Source: Duncaniella sp.
GTDB taxonomy: Bacteria; Bacteroidota; Bacteroidia; Bacteroidales; Muribaculaceae
Length of the DNA: 47,331 nt
Direction of reading: 5' to 3'
Assembly (NCBI RefSeq): GCF_029054785.1
Contig: NZ_JAIDEN010000027.1
Coordinates: 1 to 47,331, forward strand
The notes below the pieces were generated by a model, which was not told where the DNA came from, made no database searches, and was given only the letters and a program-made list of their open reading frames with translations. This document shows positions 16,061 to 23,222 of this stretch, piece after piece. The translations under genes were made by a program, and so were the position numbers. Position 1 is the first letter of the stretch; each line of letters opens with the position of its first letter.

Positions 16061-16248
16061 TAAATCCGTGTCCTGGCGGACACTTTTATTGGGGATGAAA
16101 ACCACAACCCCCGACACTCTGCGCGATGCGCGTGCGTCAGGGGCTATGAGTAAATCCGCGTCCTTTCGGACGCCCGCGTACCTGCCCGCAGGTACGCGGG
16201 TTGTGTTTTTATGGGCCTGATGCGGACGCGGTTGAATCGCGTCCCTAC
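16061..16248. repeat. Two-hairpin repeat, 13-bp perfect hairpin and a further GTAG hairpin
   Basis: 16061-16083: TAAATCCGTGTCC, 4-nt turn, GGACAC. 16108-16173: a degenerate CCCC-GAC hairpin, GGGCTATGAG, then TAAATCCGCGTCC-TTTC-GGACGC. This two-part element recurs at 26757-26810 and 26975-27050. 16173-16200: CCCGCGTACCTGC paired with GCAGGTACGCGGG, followed by a T-rich run, terminator-like on the plus strand. 16224-16248: GGACGCG, TGA-centred loop, CGCGTCC then CTAC, a minus-strand GTAG hairpin. The whole 15618-16356 stretch has no gene I can support. Confidence 0.7.
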
Positions 16249-16356
16249 AAAGGCGGTGTGTGACAAAAACATCCGCTTCCCGGTGAGGAGGAGCGGATGC
16301 GCATGTTTTACAGGTCCGGTTTGTAGTAGTGTTTTTATAGGTTGAAAAGTACTGCT

Positions 16357-17304
16357 TTACCGGATGATTACTTTTGAAACCTTGTTACCCTGACGGCGGA
16401 TGTAGAGGCCGTTTGAAGGATTCTCGACGCGAACGCCCTGGAGGTTGAAGAATTCAACGGGAGCATTTTCATTGTCAAGCACGATGTCGGCGATACCTGA
16501 GGGGTCATTCTTGATTTTAGCCACGATACTTACGATAGTAGCTCCGTTGTATACGTTGAAGCTCAGACCCTGCTGGTTGTATTGGTCTGTGATATATTCG
16601 CCGTTCTCTTTTGCCCATTCCTTAAATTGTACAGCAGTAAATTTGTAGGTATTCAAGGCTCCTTCTTCAGAGACTTCCTTGGCATTAAAGCCGTATCGAG
16701 TGGTTGAGTAGTCGCTGATCGGATGTATGGCGCCCACACCCCATCCGGCAGCAACGTTGGAATCTTTGTTTGAGATCGAGAGGGTAACGATTATTTCCGT
16801 GTCATCTGGAAGCTCAACAAACTGGCTCAGCAGGAGATTGTTGCCGTCAAGCGACAGCGTTTTTTCCGTAGTGGGGACTGTCGGACCGGTTTCGGCTGTA
16901 AGCGTGATTTTTGAAATTTTGATAGCTGTTCCCTTGAGGAATATTCCGTGTACCTTCGCTTTTTCGACGAAGTCCTCGGTCATTTCATATTCCATGACGG
17001 CCGGGAATGAGGTTTCGTTCCATACCCCGATGTTGTGAAGGTCAATCCACTTCCAGTCTGCGTCGGAACCGCAGATTGTAAACTGAGGCCACGCGTCATC
17101 GTCGGTTTTTTCAGCGACGGTAAAGCCGAGTATGTCACCGGCTTTGAAATCTTCACATTTGGCAGCTGAGATTTCGCAGCTTGGCGAACCCCAGGTGATG
17201 GTGACGGGTTCTGCGCTTTCCCATAAAGTTGATACTGTTTTCTCGGCCTTTGCACCGAAAGCAATGATTGAAATGGCCGCGCAAGAGAGTAAATGTTTAA
17301 TCAT
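16357..17304 (-). CDS. Secreted protein with T9SS-like C-terminal tail
   Basis: 315 aa, no recognised catalytic domain. A signal peptide (MIKHLLSCAAISIIAFGAKA) is followed by two beta-rich segments of about 110 residues each, apparently repeated: both contain a TAV/KF-KxWAKENGE-like or DFVEKAKVHGIFLKG-like strand pattern. The last ~45 residues (EFFNLQGVRVENPSNGLYI, ending KVSKVIIR) resemble type A type-IX-secretion sorting tails, so the protein is probably exported across the outer membrane and perhaps attached. The two modules look like carbohydrate-binding beta-sandwiches, but that is a guess. The promoter box lies ~130 bp upstream. Confidence 0.7.
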   Translation of the reverse strand: MIKHLLSCAAISIIAFGAKAEKTVSTLWESAEPVTITWGSPSCEISAAKCEDFKAGDILGFTVAEKTDDDAWPQFTICGSDADWKWIDLHNIGVWNETSFPAVMEYEMTEDFVEKAKVHGIFLKGTAIKISKITLTAETGPTVPTTEKTLSLDGNNLLLSQFVELPDDTEIIVTLSISNKDSNVAAGWGVGAIHPISDYSTTRYGFNAKEVSEEGALNTYKFTAVQFKEWAKENGEYITDQYNQQGLSFNVYNGATIVSIVAKIKNDPSGIADIVLDNENAPVEFFNLQGVRVENPSNGLYIRRQGNKVSKVIIR

Positions 17305-17432
17305 AAGCGTAAAATGTGATTTAGGTAAGAAATATCATGGATGAGAGTTTTTGTGGTCGTAGTCAGGCGGTTTGCAGTGTCGTCATTTCAGGTCTGTGAG
17401 ACTTGTCGCGATGAGCGTGAAATCGCTTTTTG

Positions 17433-17440
17433 CAAATTTA
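17433..17440 (-). promoter_or_regulatory. -7 box of the secreted protein gene
   Basis: TAAATTTG on the minus strand, 129 bp before the ATG, leaving a ~120-nt leader. No structure stands out in that leader. Confidence 0.5.
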
Positions 17441-17552
17441 TGTAAAAAAAGGATGCCCTAAGTGATACTATTTTATCATTTTCACGTGGAAAGATACGAT
17501 AATTATGCACAGCTGCGGTAAAGCGCTGATCACCCCTTATTTCTTTCTGCGA

Positions 17553-17582
17553 TTGCATAATACAATAAAATCACTATCTTTG
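17553..17582 (+). promoter_or_regulatory. Promoter of the abi leader RNA and gene
   Basis: TTG at 17553-17555, exactly 19 bp, then TATCTTTG at 17575-17582. Both elements and the spacing fit the Bacteroidota consensus very well. Transcription should begin near 17588, at the 5' edge of the structured leader. Confidence 0.8.
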
Positions 17583-17587
17583 CAGAA

Positions 17588-17697
17588 AAACAAAACCCGA
17601 TAGCTTGATATACAGGGGCTACCGGGATTCAACACTACAAAGATAGTGCTTTCTATCTTAAAAACAAAACTTTACTCCAAAAGGTTACGATTTTCTG
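17588..17697 (+). ncRNA. Structured leader upstream of the Abi gene, candidate abiF-type RNA
   Basis: The leader starts just after a strong promoter and runs 110 nt to the Abi ATG. Stem 1: CCCG (17596-17599) with CGGG (17623-17626), an A/C mismatch, then TAGC (17601-17604) with GCTA (17618-17621), closing a 13-nt loop. Stem 2 has two mutually exclusive forms: CACTA (17633-17637) with TAGTG (17644-17648), or AAGATAG (17640-17646) with CTATCTT (17653-17659). A conserved structured RNA named abiF is known upstream of Abi_2/abiF genes in several phyla, and position, strand and length fit it. Membership is from memory and was not tested. The RNA may act as an antitoxin or as an autoregulatory leader. 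Confidence 0.6.
17638..17667 (-). promoter_or_regulatory. Possible antisense promoter inside the abi leader
   Basis: On the minus strand, TTG (17667-17665), 19 bp, then TATCTTTG (17645-17638). CAAAGATAGTG at 17638-17648 is the exact reverse complement of CACTATCTTTG at 17572-17582, so the -7 region is duplicated in inverted orientation. It could drive an RNA antisense to the leader, or it may simply reflect the RNA stem sequence. Confidence 0.35.
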
Positions 17698-18399
17698 ATG
17701 AAATACGCAGATTTTGAAAAAATAATGTCCGCCAAAAGAATGGAGCGGTATCTGACAGCCTGCGGCGGCGATACCCGTAAGGCTATGACACTATATCGCT
17801 ATAATCTTCAGATTTCACAGGAAATGTTTACTATTGTCTGTTGCTTTGAAGTCGCCCTCCGTAATGCGATAGACCGAAAACTTACAGATAATCTTGGGGA
17901 TGACTGGCTGAGAGATTCAATTATGCCTGACGGCGTATTTGCAGAACCGATTTTAAGAAAAACTCGCGACATAATATCATTTGCCCATCGCAAGCTAATT
18001 CAATCCCATTCATATAGCCATTCTAAATTACTTGCAGAGATGGAATTTGGTATATGGAAGTATATGTTTTCACCAATACAATATCGGGTAACCGGTCGTA
18101 ATCTTCTATCCATATTCCCTAACAAGCCGCGTTCATCAAGGGAAATGCAGTATAACCAGACTTATATATTCAACGAGCTTGACAAGGTAAATTCATTGCG
18201 CAATCGTATCGCACATCACGAAACGATTTGTTTTGCTACAACCACGTCAACGATAGACACTTCGTATGTGATAAACATTTACTCAAAAATCAAGACATTA
18301 TTCTCTTGGATGGATATTGATAGCAATTCTCTATTATATGGGCTGGATCATATAAATCGTGTTTGCGCTCAAATCAATCAATTGAAAGCAGGAATTTGA
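17698..18399 (+). CDS. Abi_2 / AbiF-like abortive infection protein (HEPN superfamily)
   Basis: 233 aa, helical. It has the two hallmarks of Abi_2 proteins: an N-terminal EVALRNAIDRKL (51-62) and the HEPN-type motif LRNRIAHHE (167-175), where Arg168 or Arg170 and His173 are the expected RNase residues. Abi_2 members (AbiD/AbiF) abort phage infection and are predicted RNA-cleaving toxins. The gene is clearly AT-rich compared with the GC-rich genes around it and sits beside two tRNA genes, both signs of horizontal arrival. Its 110-nt leader is structured. No antitoxin protein is encoded next to it, which fits an RNA antitoxin. A terminator hairpin follows 12 bp past the stop. Confidence 0.85.
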   Translation: MKYADFEKIMSAKRMERYLTACGGDTRKAMTLYRYNLQISQEMFTIVCCFEVALRNAIDRKLTDNLGDDWLRDSIMPDGVFAEPILRKTRDIISFAHRKLIQSHSYSHSKLLAEMEFGIWKYMFSPIQYRVTGRNLLSIFPNKPRSSREMQYNQTYIFNELDKVNSLRNRIAHHETICFATTTSTIDTSYVINIYSKIKTLFSWMDIDSNSLLYGLDHINRVCAQINQLKAGI

Positions 18400-18410
18400 A
18401 AATACAAAAT

Positions 18411-18442
18411 CAGGCGGTCCGGAATGATTTCCGGACCGCCTG
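18411..18442 (-). terminator. Terminator between abi and the tRNA-Asn pair
   Basis: CAGGCGGTCCGGAA (18411-18424) pairs perfectly with 18429-18442 across a 4-nt loop. Read on the minus strand the stem is followed by ATTTTGTATTTTC, so it best serves the tRNA transcript; it also separates it from the convergent Abi gene. Confidence 0.75.
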
Positions 18443-18455
18443 GCTCCTTGCTTTG

Positions 18456-18529
18456 CGCTTCAGGATGGGCTTGAACCAACGACCCCCTGATTAACAGTCA
18501 GGTGCTCTAACCAACTGAGCTACTGAAGC
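18456..18529 (-). tRNA. tRNA-Asn (GTT), second of pair
   Basis: The minus strand folds as a normal cloverleaf: acceptor GCTTCAG/CTGAAGC, D-stem GCTC/GAGC, anticodon stem CCTGA/TCAGG with loop CTGTTAA (anticodon GTT), and T-loop TTCAAGC. The T-stem has one mismatch. CCA is not encoded. It is identical to the copy at 18558-18631, 28 bp upstream in transcription order. Confidence 0.95.
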
Positions 18530-18557
18530 AGGATATTGTTTTAAGTATGGCGTTTTG

Positions 18558-18631
18558 CGCTTCAGGATGGGCTTGAACCAACGACCCCCTGATTAACAGT
18601 CAGGTGCTCTAACCAACTGAGCTACTGAAGC
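18558..18631 (-). tRNA. tRNA-Asn (GTT), first of pair
   Basis: Same 74-nt sequence and fold as the neighbouring copy. It is closest to the promoter, so both tRNAs are expected in one transcript ending at the hairpin 18411-18442. Confidence 0.95.
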
Positions 18632-18671
18632 AGGTGCAATTTCAATTCGGTCTCTACCGAAATTTGCGTTG

Positions 18672-18702
18672 CAAAATTACACCGTTTTTTTTAATTATGC
18701 AA
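18672..18702 (-). promoter_or_regulatory. Promoter of the tRNA-Asn operon
   Basis: On the minus strand TTG (18702-18700), 20 bp, then TAATTTTG (18679-18672). It lies about 40 bp before the first tRNA. Confidence 0.7.
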
Positions 18703-18767
18703 CCTTTTGCAAGAAAATTTGAAAAAAAGTTTTTATAAACTCCTTTTTCGCTTATCTTCAAAGCTTT

Positions 18768-19937
18768 TCAGAGCAGGCTGACAGCAAGAAATACCATGTG
18801 GGCGACAATTGCGGCCACAATGCCTCCGACCGTATGGGCCAGAATGGCTTTCGGAGTCAGTTCGCGGTAGCCCAGAGAGTCAAGCATGGCGGTGTGGGTG
18901 CTGAGATAGCCGCTCCAGCACATGCCGATGGCTGTGAAGACTGCGATCGCATTGCCGTCGATCCATCCCTGTGCTGCAAAGTTGGGCACCAGACTCAGGG
19001 CCGCGCCAACTGCGCCGAGGGCTGTGATCGGGAAGGCCACGAGATGGGGATCATTGAAACCGAAGAGCCATTCGAAGACGAAATTGACCTTCGAGGCAAG
19101 CCAGGGGAGAAGTTCTATGCCTTCATAGGCAGCTCCCGTATAGCCGTTTTCAGATGCGCCGAAAGTCAGGATCATGACCAGCGTGGAGATGATCAGCACA
19201 CCGGGGATAATCGCAATGCCGACGTCAACACCCGTGCGGCCTCCGTCAAGGAGCGAGTTGAGTGTGCGGATGAAAACCGACTTGGATTCAACCTTGGTCT
19301 CTTCTTCCTCCAGCTTATCGGCCTCTTTGGTGACCGCATCCTCGACAGCGAAAGAGGGATAGGCCTTTATGACGAAATATTGCATCAGACGTGTGGAGAC
19401 GATACAACCGCAGAAGGCGCCGAAGAGGCCGATGACCGGTTCGATATAGTAGCCCTGGCCGACCATGAAGACCATGACGAGGAGTCCCATGCCGAAGGCT
19501 GTTCCGAAGTTGGTCAGAGAGATGTATTGAAACTTCTTGAAATAGCGGCAGAAGCGGCGGTCCTGCGAGAGGGAGATGATTGCGGGGTTGTCGCTCAGGA
19601 AGGTCATCGTAGCACCCAGTGCTGCCACACCGGGCAGGTTGAAGAGCGGACGCATCAGTGGGCGCAGGATATTCTCAAGGAGTTTGACCACTCCGAATTC
19701 GACAAACAGACGGCCGATGGCTCCGGTGACCACACAGATACCCATGAGGTAGAACACCGTGTTGAGCAGAAGATCATGGGCTGTGTGCATGATCGTGTTG
19801 AGCATGTTGGGCAGCCCCATGATAGAACCTACATACCAGAAGAGGAGAAAAACAACCGCCAGACAGGGCACACCTGTCGGGATTAAACGTTTCAGTGAGA
19901 ATGAGCGGGACTGTGTCCTGCGTTCAGTTTTTTCCAT
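18768..19937 (-). CDS. Gate-domain (nucleoside-recognition-like) membrane protein
   Basis: 389 aa with about eight to ten membrane helices. Two Gate-type modules are visible. The first is near 60-165, with FLSDNPAIISLSQD. The second follows a charged loop (KEADKLEEEETKVESKS, about 210-226) and contains GRTGVDVGIAIIPGVLI and MCWSGYLSTHTAMLD. Gate proteins include nucleoside-transporter cores and spore-maturation-like membrane proteins; the transported compound is unknown. The upstream porin gene ends 58 bp before it on the same strand, so the two may form an outer/inner membrane uptake pair. Confidence 0.7.
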   Translation of the reverse strand: MEKTERRTQSRSFSLKRLIPTGVPCLAVVFLLFWYVGSIMGLPNMLNTIMHTAHDLLLNTVFYLMGICVVTGAIGRLFVEFGVVKLLENILRPLMRPLFNLPGVAALGATMTFLSDNPAIISLSQDRRFCRYFKKFQYISLTNFGTAFGMGLLVMVFMVGQGYYIEPVIGLFGAFCGCIVSTRLMQYFVIKAYPSFAVEDAVTKEADKLEEEETKVESKSVFIRTLNSLLDGGRTGVDVGIAIIPGVLIISTLVMILTFGASENGYTGAAYEGIELLPWLASKVNFVFEWLFGFNDPHLVAFPITALGAVGAALSLVPNFAAQGWIDGNAIAVFTAIGMCWSGYLSTHTAMLDSLGYRELTPKAILAHTVGGIVAAIVAHMVFLAVSLL

Positions 19938-19995
19938 GGTGGGGATTCTAAGGTTGGTTGAGTGTTGTGAAAGGCAATTGAGCCCCGGCGGGGCA

Positions 19996-21018
19996 TTAAC
20001 GTTTGAGTGACAATAGGTTCATGTTCCATTTGACACCGAAGTCAACGAGCATCGTCTTGTTCTGCATGACATCGGCTGTGTTTCCGTTGCTGCCCCACGA
20101 ATAGAACATATTGGCGTGAAAACGCAGATTATGACGTCCGTTGTCGAGCGGATAGAATTCGACACCCGCACCGGCCATTTTCATTTCTGTGCCGGGAGTG
20201 ACACAATGGTCGGCATCGGTGTGGGTGCGGTTGACATCATAGGTCATCTTGCCGAAGACCCTCCACTTCCGAGCCGGTGCATAGGCCACTTCGCCCATCA
20301 CCGACATGTCGCGCAGGAAGAATGTCTGGTGGGAAGCGGCGCGGTTCATCAGATCCAGTTCAACCGACACTTTGTTGAAAGTAAACTTGTTGCCAAGAAC
20401 GAGGTAGCTGATATAGCGGTCCGGGGCATATTCGATGAGGTTGGCCGACCAGATGGCGTCATAGAAGCCGTGGCTGCCGTTCCACATCAGGTTGTAGGCA
20501 TACATGTCGCGGTTTTCAGCCGTGTAGAACGGGCTTTCGCAGAGCTGGAAGGTCAGTCTGTCAGAGGCAGAGGGACGGAAGCTGACCGATCCGCCGATCT
20601 GATAGCAGGGGATATTGTTCCAGAAAACAGAGCAGCCGTAGAGGTCGATCGGCGAGCGGTCATATTCCCAGCCGCCTATCGCCACCACCTGCTTGCCTCC
20701 GGCCACAGACCATCGGCCGAAATCATAGTTGAGATAGACCCAGTCAGTCGCATCGAAAAACGAGGCATCCTTGTGGGCTTTGTTGAAACGCTGACGCCAC
20801 GAATAGCTCAGACCGTCGGTGATGTTGCCGTCGACACGGACGTTGATATATTTGCCCTCGAAGCCCGTGTTGTCTTTGACGGTGCTTCCGTCAAGCCAGT
20901 CGTGCTGATAGTCAAGGCGCACTTCAGCCTGAACTTTCAGGAGAGTGTCGCTTGCCGGCTCGTCAGCACACACAAAAGGCGCTGCCGCCAGGCAGAAAAG
21001 TGAAAGTGTTTTCCTCAT
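19996..21018 (-). CDS. Porin-like outer-membrane beta-barrel protein
   Basis: 340 aa from the ATG at 21016-21018. A signal peptide (RKTLSLFCLAAAPFVCA) is followed by amphipathic strands spanning the rest, with WVYLNYDFGRWSVAGGKQ resembling OprO/P-type (phosphate-selective) porins of Bacteroidota. A longer frame starts at a TTG inside the dispersed repeat (copy B) and was rejected. Just past the stop a GCCCC-GGC-GGGGC hairpin (19982-19994) may reduce read-through into the Gate-domain gene. The solute is unknown. Confidence 0.7.
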   Translation of the reverse strand: MRKTLSLFCLAAAPFVCADEPASDTLLKVQAEVRLDYQHDWLDGSTVKDNTGFEGKYINVRVDGNITDGLSYSWRQRFNKAHKDASFFDATDWVYLNYDFGRWSVAGGKQVVAIGGWEYDRSPIDLYGCSVFWNNIPCYQIGGSVSFRPSASDRLTFQLCESPFYTAENRDMYAYNLMWNGSHGFYDAIWSANLIEYAPDRYISYLVLGNKFTFNKVSVELDLMNRAASHQTFFLRDMSVMGEVAYAPARKWRVFGKMTYDVNRTHTDADHCVTPGTEMKMAGAGVEFYPLDNGRHNLRFHANMFYSWGSNGNTADVMQNKTMLVDFGVKWNMNLLSLKR

Positions 21019-21035
21019 TGGTGAATTTAAGGTTA

Positions 21036-21267
21036 AGAGGTTGATTAACAACAATAGTTAAAAACTTTCGCAGGCGACGGTATTATCTTTTTTCTTTTAA
21101 TAATTTCATGTCTGAGACTTTTTAAAGTTACCTGAGCCTTGGTGTCTCTTTTGCTAAATTGTTGAAATTCGTCAGTCGCATAGCTCGCTATGCTCCTTTC
21201 TCATTTACAATAATTTATCTAAAAGATACTCCACTCAGATTTTAACTCTTGTTTTTAAACAACCTCT
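21036..21267. repeat. Dispersed terminal-inverted-repeat element, copy B (long form, 232 bp)
   Basis: It begins AGAGGTTGATTAACAACA and ends TGTTTTTAAACAACCTCT, imperfect terminal inverted repeats of ~18 bp. It has further internal similarity (AATAGTTAAAA near the left, TTTTAACTCTTG near the right). It includes ~50 bp missing from copy A, with the palindrome GCATAGC-TC-GCTATGC at 21178-21193. No coding capacity is visible, as in a MITE. It occupies most of the gap between the porin gene and the divergent S41 protease gene. Confidence 0.75.
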
Positions 21268-21413
21268 ATTGTTAACGGTTTTTAAGTCTGGCAAAGATAA
21301 GTTAATTTATTTAGATTCCAAAAAAGTGCACAGGATAATTGCCGTCAGCAATTTTAAGCGACCTCTTAACATGTTTAAACGAGATTGATATTTTGATTGT
21401 TGTAATTATTGAT

Positions 21414-21421
21414 TATCTTTG
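21414..21421 (+). promoter_or_regulatory. -7 box of the S41 protease gene
   Basis: TATCTTTG with a TTG at 21393-21395 (18-bp spacing). Transcription would start near 21428, leaving a ~110-nt leader before the ATG at 21540. Confidence 0.6.
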
Positions 21422-21539
21422 GTCTCCGTTTCCGAAGACAGGAAATCAGACACCCCAGGAGGTTGTCAAAAAAAACGGCCTATGGGACTCACGTCTCTCA
21501 CCCTCACGGACTTTCATCAATTCACTATCATTCAGGAGT

Positions 21540-23189
21540 ATGAAAAAACTTACCCTTATTGCCGCGTCGCTCGTGCTGCTCTGTATGCTTGCCTCTGCGG
21601 CTACACGCAGCAAAAAAAACGAGATCTCACGCAACCTTGACATATTCAACGCTCTCTACAAGGAGCTCCAGACTTTCTACGTAGACTCCATCGACGCCGA
21701 AAAGTCGATCAACACGGCCATCGCGGCGATGCTCAACGACATAGACCCATACACCGAATACTTCTCGGCCAAGGATCAGGATGCTTTCCGCACCATGACC
21801 ACCGGCGAATATGGCGGTATCGGCTCTATCATCCAGCAGAACGAGGAGGGTGTCATCATCTCCGAACCCTACGAGGGCAGCCCCGCACAGAAAGCGGGCC
21901 TGCGCCCCGGCGACCTCTTCGTGTCGATCGACGGCGACTCGGTCCTTGGCTGGACCTCCGACCGTGTCAGCAACAAACTGAAAGGCCAGAGCGGATCGAC
22001 CCTGAAACTCGTGATGAAGCGTCCCTGGGTCAGTGACTCGATCAAGACCTTCGAGTTCAAGCGTGCGAAGATCCAGATTCCACCCGTGCCTTACGTCGGA
22101 ATGGTCCGTCCTGAGATCGGCTACATCGGCCTGAACACCTTCTCGGAAAAAAGCGCTGCCGAAGTCCGCGCCGGTGTCGAGAAACTGATCAAGGATGGAG
22201 CCAAGGGCCTGATCCTTGACCTCCGCGGCAACGGAGGCGGCCTGGTTGAAAGCGCCATCGAGATCCTCGGTTTCTTCCTCCCGAAAGGTACCGCTGTCCT
22301 GACCACACGCGGCAAGGGAGTGCTCAACGAGAAAGTCTACAAGACCAGCGTCAACCCCATAGACACCAAAATTCCTCTTGCAGTGCTTGTCGACGGCAGT
22401 TCCGCCTCAGCTTCGGAAATCGTCTCCGGCGCTCTTCAGGATCTTGACCGCGCCGTCATCATCGGCAACCGCTCTTTCGGCAAAGGACTCGTGCAGAGCA
22501 CACGCGAACTGCCCTACGACGGCATGCTCAAAGTGACCATCGCCAAATACTACATCCCCTCAGGCCGTCTGATCCAGGCCATCGACTACTCGCGGCGCAA
22601 TCCTGACGGATCTGTGGCAAGGATCCCCGACAGCCTGACAAACGTGTTCAAGACCGCCGGCGGACGCGAGGTGCGCGACGGAGGCGGCATCACCCCCGAC
22701 ATCAAGATCGAATATCCCGAGGTCAACCGTCTGACCTACAATGTTGTCCGCGACAACTGGGCGTTCAACTTCGCCAACAAGTATGCCGCCACCCATGACT
22801 CCATTGCCTCGCCGGAGACATTCGAGGTGACCGACGAGATCTACGCCGAGTTCAAGGACTTCATCGACCCAGAAAAATTCAACTACGACAAAGTCTGCGA
22901 GAGCGCCGTCAAGCAGCTGCGCGAGATCGCCACTGCCGAAGGCTATATGAACGACTCGACTGCGGCGCAGTTCGATGTGCTCGCGGCCATGCTGCGCCAC
23001 GACCTCAAGCATGACCTCGACATCAACCGCAAGAATCTGACCCCCTACATCGCCGGCGAACTCCTTAGCCGCTACTATTTCAACCGCGGCGAAGTCATCT
23101 ACTCGCTTCGCGACGACCAGGCAGTCGACTCGGCCACTGCCGTCCTGACCACTCCCCGCTTCAACGAAATATTAGGCAAAAAGAAATAA
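21540..23189 (+). CDS. S41-family C-terminal processing peptidase
   Basis: 549 aa. The start is the ATG at 21540, preceded by CAGGAG; the 67 extra upstream codons of the open frame run through the promoter. Order: signal peptide (1-20), short helical N-domain, PDZ domain (about 85-170, with GSPAQKAGLRPGDLFVSIDG), and an S41 catalytic core with the Ser290-Lys315 dyad (SSASASE and NRSFGKG, 25 residues apart as in Prc/CtpA). A ~150-residue C-terminal helical region ends the protein. It acts in the periplasm, degrading or processing proteins from their C-termini. mfd follows 33 bp later on the same strand. Confidence 0.92.
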   Translation: MKKLTLIAASLVLLCMLASAATRSKKNEISRNLDIFNALYKELQTFYVDSIDAEKSINTAIAAMLNDIDPYTEYFSAKDQDAFRTMTTGEYGGIGSIIQQNEEGVIISEPYEGSPAQKAGLRPGDLFVSIDGDSVLGWTSDRVSNKLKGQSGSTLKLVMKRPWVSDSIKTFEFKRAKIQIPPVPYVGMVRPEIGYIGLNTFSEKSAAEVRAGVEKLIKDGAKGLILDLRGNGGGLVESAIEILGFFLPKGTAVLTTRGKGVLNEKVYKTSVNPIDTKIPLAVLVDGSSASASEIVSGALQDLDRAVIIGNRSFGKGLVQSTRELPYDGMLKVTIAKYYIPSGRLIQAIDYSRRNPDGSVARIPDSLTNVFKTAGGREVRDGGGITPDIKIEYPEVNRLTYNVVRDNWAFNFANKYAATHDSIASPETFEVTDEIYAEFKDFIDPEKFNYDKVCESAVKQLREIATAEGYMNDSTAAQFDVLAAMLRHDLKHDLDINRKNLTPYIAGELLSRYYFNRGEVIYSLRDDQAVDSATAVLTTPRFNEILGKKK

Positions 23190-23222
23190 GTAACTCTTCT
23201 GTCACACACTCAACCAACGCAC

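Noticed and set aside
18456..18631. Attachment site of an integrative element at the tRNA-Asn pair
   Set aside because: The AT-rich Abi gene is adjacent, but I found no integrase and no partial tRNA duplicate elsewhere in the window; the two full tRNAs look like a normal tandem pair.
18798..19886. 362-codon open frame antisense to the Gate-domain gene
   Set aside because: His/Asp/Glu-rich composition typical of an antisense shadow of a membrane protein; no motif.
21339..21539. 67-codon N-terminal extension of the S41 protease
   Set aside because: It covers the promoter and leader; the ATG at 21540 directly begins a good signal peptide.
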